DNA from: Cristatella mucedo
Taxonomy: Eukaryota; Bryozoa; Phylactolaemata; Cristatellidae
Assembly (NCBI GenBank): GCA_009760855.2
Contig: WPIO01000006.1
Coordinates: forward strand, 2,406,501 to 2,470,500
Direction: 5' to 3'
DNA: 64,000 bases
Under the pieces are notes generated by a model. The model did no database searches. It was not told the DNA's origin and saw only the letters and a program-made list of their open reading frames with translations. The position numbers and the translations under genes are program-made. This document shows, piece after piece, positions 62,531 through 64,000 of the stretch; positions within the stretch are counted from its first letter, which is position 1; each line of letters opens with the position of its first letter.

Positions 62531-63209
62531 CGGCACGGCAGCTTGTGCACCAGCTGCTGCTCCCTTGTGGCAGGCAGTGGCCCGCGGCCACTTTATCGGT
62601 CGCTTGTAGCTTGAAGCATTGCTCCCAGGGGTGCTGCTGCCAGCCATCTTCCGGGCTTTGGGCTCCGTGGCTGACTTTGCGTTCGGTGTTCTCTGTCAGC
62701 TTCCGGAAGGTGCAGGTACCCAATGGAAGAGGGATGGCCTCCCTCGCCAATAGTATCCGTGCATTCACTAGAGGTCAGAGCTGCACATGGTAGGCAGCGG
62801 AGGTGCATGGTAAGCCGCCGGCTGCTCCTGCCTGCTTATCGTGGCTGCCGCCGCTGGCTACCAGCTGCTGCTGCTGCCGCTGCTGCTGCTGCTGCCGCTG
62901 CCGCTGCTTCGGTGGCTCCGAGTGGCATAGAGGCCGCATTGTTCAGCAGATCGATTGAGCAAGGAGCCGATGGCAATTCGCAGCCACCGGCTAGCGCTAC
63001 TTTGATGGCTAAGCGGCTGCTGGAAGCTCTGTCATTAGACCCTGGCAGTGGTGAAGACCTGAGGCCAAACTGAAGAAACCGGAACTTCCTTGGAGCATGC
63101 AGAAATGCTATGCATGAGCCGGCAGCAGCTTAAAGTGCACTGCAAAGTCCATGGCCATCGTGCAATGATATCCACATAAGCACGGCTTCTTTTCAGCACA
63201 TCGATCGTA
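62531..63209. other. No gene recognised; short CTG-rich stretch
   Basis: An interrupted CTG/CCG run lies at about 62,860-62,910. Confidence 0.4.
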
Positions 63210-63299
63210 CTTCCTTTGCAGCAAATGTAAAGCGCCAAGAAAGAGATTGAGTTGTCTGAGGGCACTTTATCAAATTTGTTATTACTATTATTATTATTG
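63210..63299 (+). mobile_element. LINE family A tail fragment
   Basis: GCAGCAAATGTAAAGCGCC, GAGATTGAGTTGTCTGAGGG and an ATT run. Confidence 0.8.
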
Positions 63300-63468
63300 T
63301 CTACGATTCGGATCCCTGGGGGTGCTGTGTAAGTTTTTGTTATTACAATATACTGATACTATTATTGCGGCTTTTTTTCCTAGACTGTGGAGACCACCAA
63401 GACGGAGCAAGGAACAAGGGCAAGGACTCTTGTCATCGGCCTTTGATTCAAAGGAGATACATCTGCAC

Positions 63469-63502
63469 CTGGTGTGTGTGTGTGTGCTTGTGTGTGCGTG
63501 CG

Positions 63503-63534
<32 letters not shown>

Positions 63535-63535
63535 C
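63469..63535. repeat. (GT)n microsatellite
   Basis: GT/TG run with GCGT interruptions. The Cys-Val frames across it are artefacts. Confidence 0.95.
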
Positions 63536-63539
63536 ATGC

Positions 63540-64000
63540 TTGTGCATGAATGCCTGTGCTAGAGCAAGCCAATTACCACATCGGTGGACTGCGACTATGT
63601 GTGTGCTCATGCATGAATCTTGCATGTTCTGGCAAGTTCTGGAAGTTCTGTATGTTCCAGAAAGGGCAAATTCGAGAGATGCCCTTAGATTATTGATGAA
63701 CCTCAGCGAATGCTGTGAGAATGGATGCGAGTAGAGCTCTGGTGTGGTGTGCCGCCTAGAGCCCAAACCAGATGAAGCAGCAGCATATTCCTTCTGGCTG
63801 GCTCCTCTGTCGGAATGTCGGGGCACTTGCATGATTGACGCGCTTGCTTTCCACACCACAGGTCCGGGCTCAACTGCCAAGCCGGAGAGATGTTTCCTTC
63901 CTTTGTTAAACCGATTCTTCAGCAAAAGCCGTAAATGGCCCGGCACACCTATGGATTCCGGCTGATCGTATGAGTGGTCTTTCATAAAGGCAGTATGTAA
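63540..64000. other. No gene recognised
   Basis: Only short frames without recognisable domains up to the window end. Confidence 0.35.

Overview
The window looks like intergenic and intronic DNA from an animal nuclear genome, probably a marine invertebrate. The evidence is a spliced Golgi-type carbohydrate sulfotransferase gene with a 6.4-kb intron, many CR1/L2-like non-LTR retrotransposons with YADD reverse transcriptases, tRNA-derived SINEs, satellites and microsatellites. I cannot name the species. No bacterial gene, operon or rRNA is visible.

Layout. (1) 1-12,680 and 29,035-37,223 are two copies (A and B) of one segmental duplication. Each carries the first coding exon of a sulfotransferase on the minus strand. 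The terminal exon of copy B is at 27,298-27,551; that of copy A should lie just left of the window. The copies differ by dated LINE insertions with target-site duplications and empty sites, by deletions in B, and by a mosaic of near-identical and clearly diverged stretches that suggests gene conversion. A further duplicon block, 18,310-18,805, matches 36,740-37,223. (2) 12,680-27,290 holds LINE fragments, a GC-rich block (17,400-18,900), a second diverged satellite (19,830-21,790) and a nearly complete LINE of a second family (23,240-26,170). (3) 37,224-47,252 is an AT-rich island that I identify as a decayed Polinton/Maverick (adintovirus-like) endogenous DNA virus. It has a retroviral-type integrase, a phage-fibre-like repeat protein, a double-jelly-roll major capsid protein, two tandem penton-like proteins, an A32-type packaging ATPase, a zinc-ribbon protein, an adenain-like protease and several unrecognised small genes. 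Nearly every gene carries frameshifts or stops, and one is split by a SINE. The left boundary can be placed because copy A is the empty site, and that end is a 180-bp imperfect palindrome. The right end is truncated and no DNA polymerase B is present. (4) 47,253-64,000 is repeat-rich DNA without a supportable host gene: LINE and SINE relics, a Tc1/mariner relic, two long CTG arrays (54 and 42 units), GA/GT/TA tracts and an 8-bp minisatellite of about 94 units.

How the parts relate. LINE family A and the SINE-1 family share a 3' hairpin, so LINE A probably mobilises the SINEs. The two sulfotransferase loci are the only supportable host genes. The Polinton inserted into copy B at its right edge and later decayed.
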